Shown in pieces: positions 63,837-64,000 of a stretch of 64,000 nucleotides of DNA. The DNA is taken from the NCBI RefSeq assembly GCF_003265705.1, contig NW_020312817.1:51931504-51995503 (forward strand), written 5' to 3'. This DNA is from Callorhinus ursinus (Eukaryota > Chordata > Mammalia > Carnivora > Otariidae). The notes under the pieces were generated by a model. The model made no database searches and was not told the origin of the DNA. It was given only the letters and a program-made list of their open reading frames with translations. A program made the translations under genes and the position numbers. How positions within the stretch are numbered: position 1 is the first letter of the stretch; every line of letters begins with the position of its first letter.

Positions 63837-64000
63837 GGGGTGCCTGGGTGGCTCAGTCGTTAAGCGTCTGCCTTCAGCTCAGGTCACGGTCCCAGGGTCC
63901 TGGGATCAAGCCCCACATCGGGCTCCCTGCTCGGCGGGAAGCCTGCTTCTCCCTCCCCCACTCCCCCTGCTTGTGTTCCCTCTCTCGCTGTGCCTCTCTC
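63837..64000 (+). mobile_element. Carnivore SINE cut by the window edge
   Basis: GGGGTGCCTGGGTGGCTCAG through CCCTGCTTGTGTTCCCTCTC is intact; the A tail lies beyond position 64000. Confidence 0.95.

Overview
The window is mammalian nuclear DNA with the signature of a carnivore. Many short tRNA-derived SINEs carry the Carnivora Can-SINE head (GCCTGGGTGGCTCAG), and their forms resemble bear, seal or mustelid copies more than the dog type, so an arctoid carnivore is likely; this rests on remembered consensus sequences. MIR, L2, L1 and DNA-transposon relics fill much of the rest. Nothing bacterial or plasmid-like is present.

One gene explains all the coding sequence: DYSF (dysferlin), on the minus strand, running from high to low coordinates. 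The window holds the 21 constitutively numbered human-style exons 4 to 24, plus the alternative exon 5a, between positions 57517 and 646. Every exon has GT-AG borders and a phase that joins its neighbours. The 21 exons sum to 2,281 bases, six more than the human c.237-c.2511 interval as I recall it; the six extra bases lie in exon 6. They encode the end of C2A, the proline-rich linker, C2B, the FerI region, C2C, FerA and the start of FerB. Exons 1-3 lie beyond the right edge and exons 25 onward beyond the left edge.

Layout from right to left (gene direction): 57518-64000 is part of intron 3, with young SINEs, L1 pieces, a candidate ERV LTR and a CpG-rich block with promoter-like motifs. Exon 4 is followed by a 9.4 kb intron with two related LTR copies. 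Exons 5, 5a, 6, 7, 8, 9, 10 and 11 lie between 48056 and 40224. Exons 12 and 13 are separated by a SINE/L1 cluster. The 7.3 kb intron 13 has a 100-N gap beside a 44-base G run and a good CTCF-like site. Exons 14-16 and the optional exon 17 follow, then exons 18-24, with a striking conserved-looking non-coding block in intron 22.

I found no second protein-coding gene, tRNA gene, rRNA or CRISPR array. The most useful leads are the conserved optional exons 5a and 17, the intron 22 block near 4.1-4.4 kb, the promoter-like block near 60.5-60.8 kb, the CTCF-like sites, and a young antisense SINE close to exon 4 that carries a ready-made splice acceptor. No new biological system is evident; this is an ordinary large vertebrate gene with some unusual local features.
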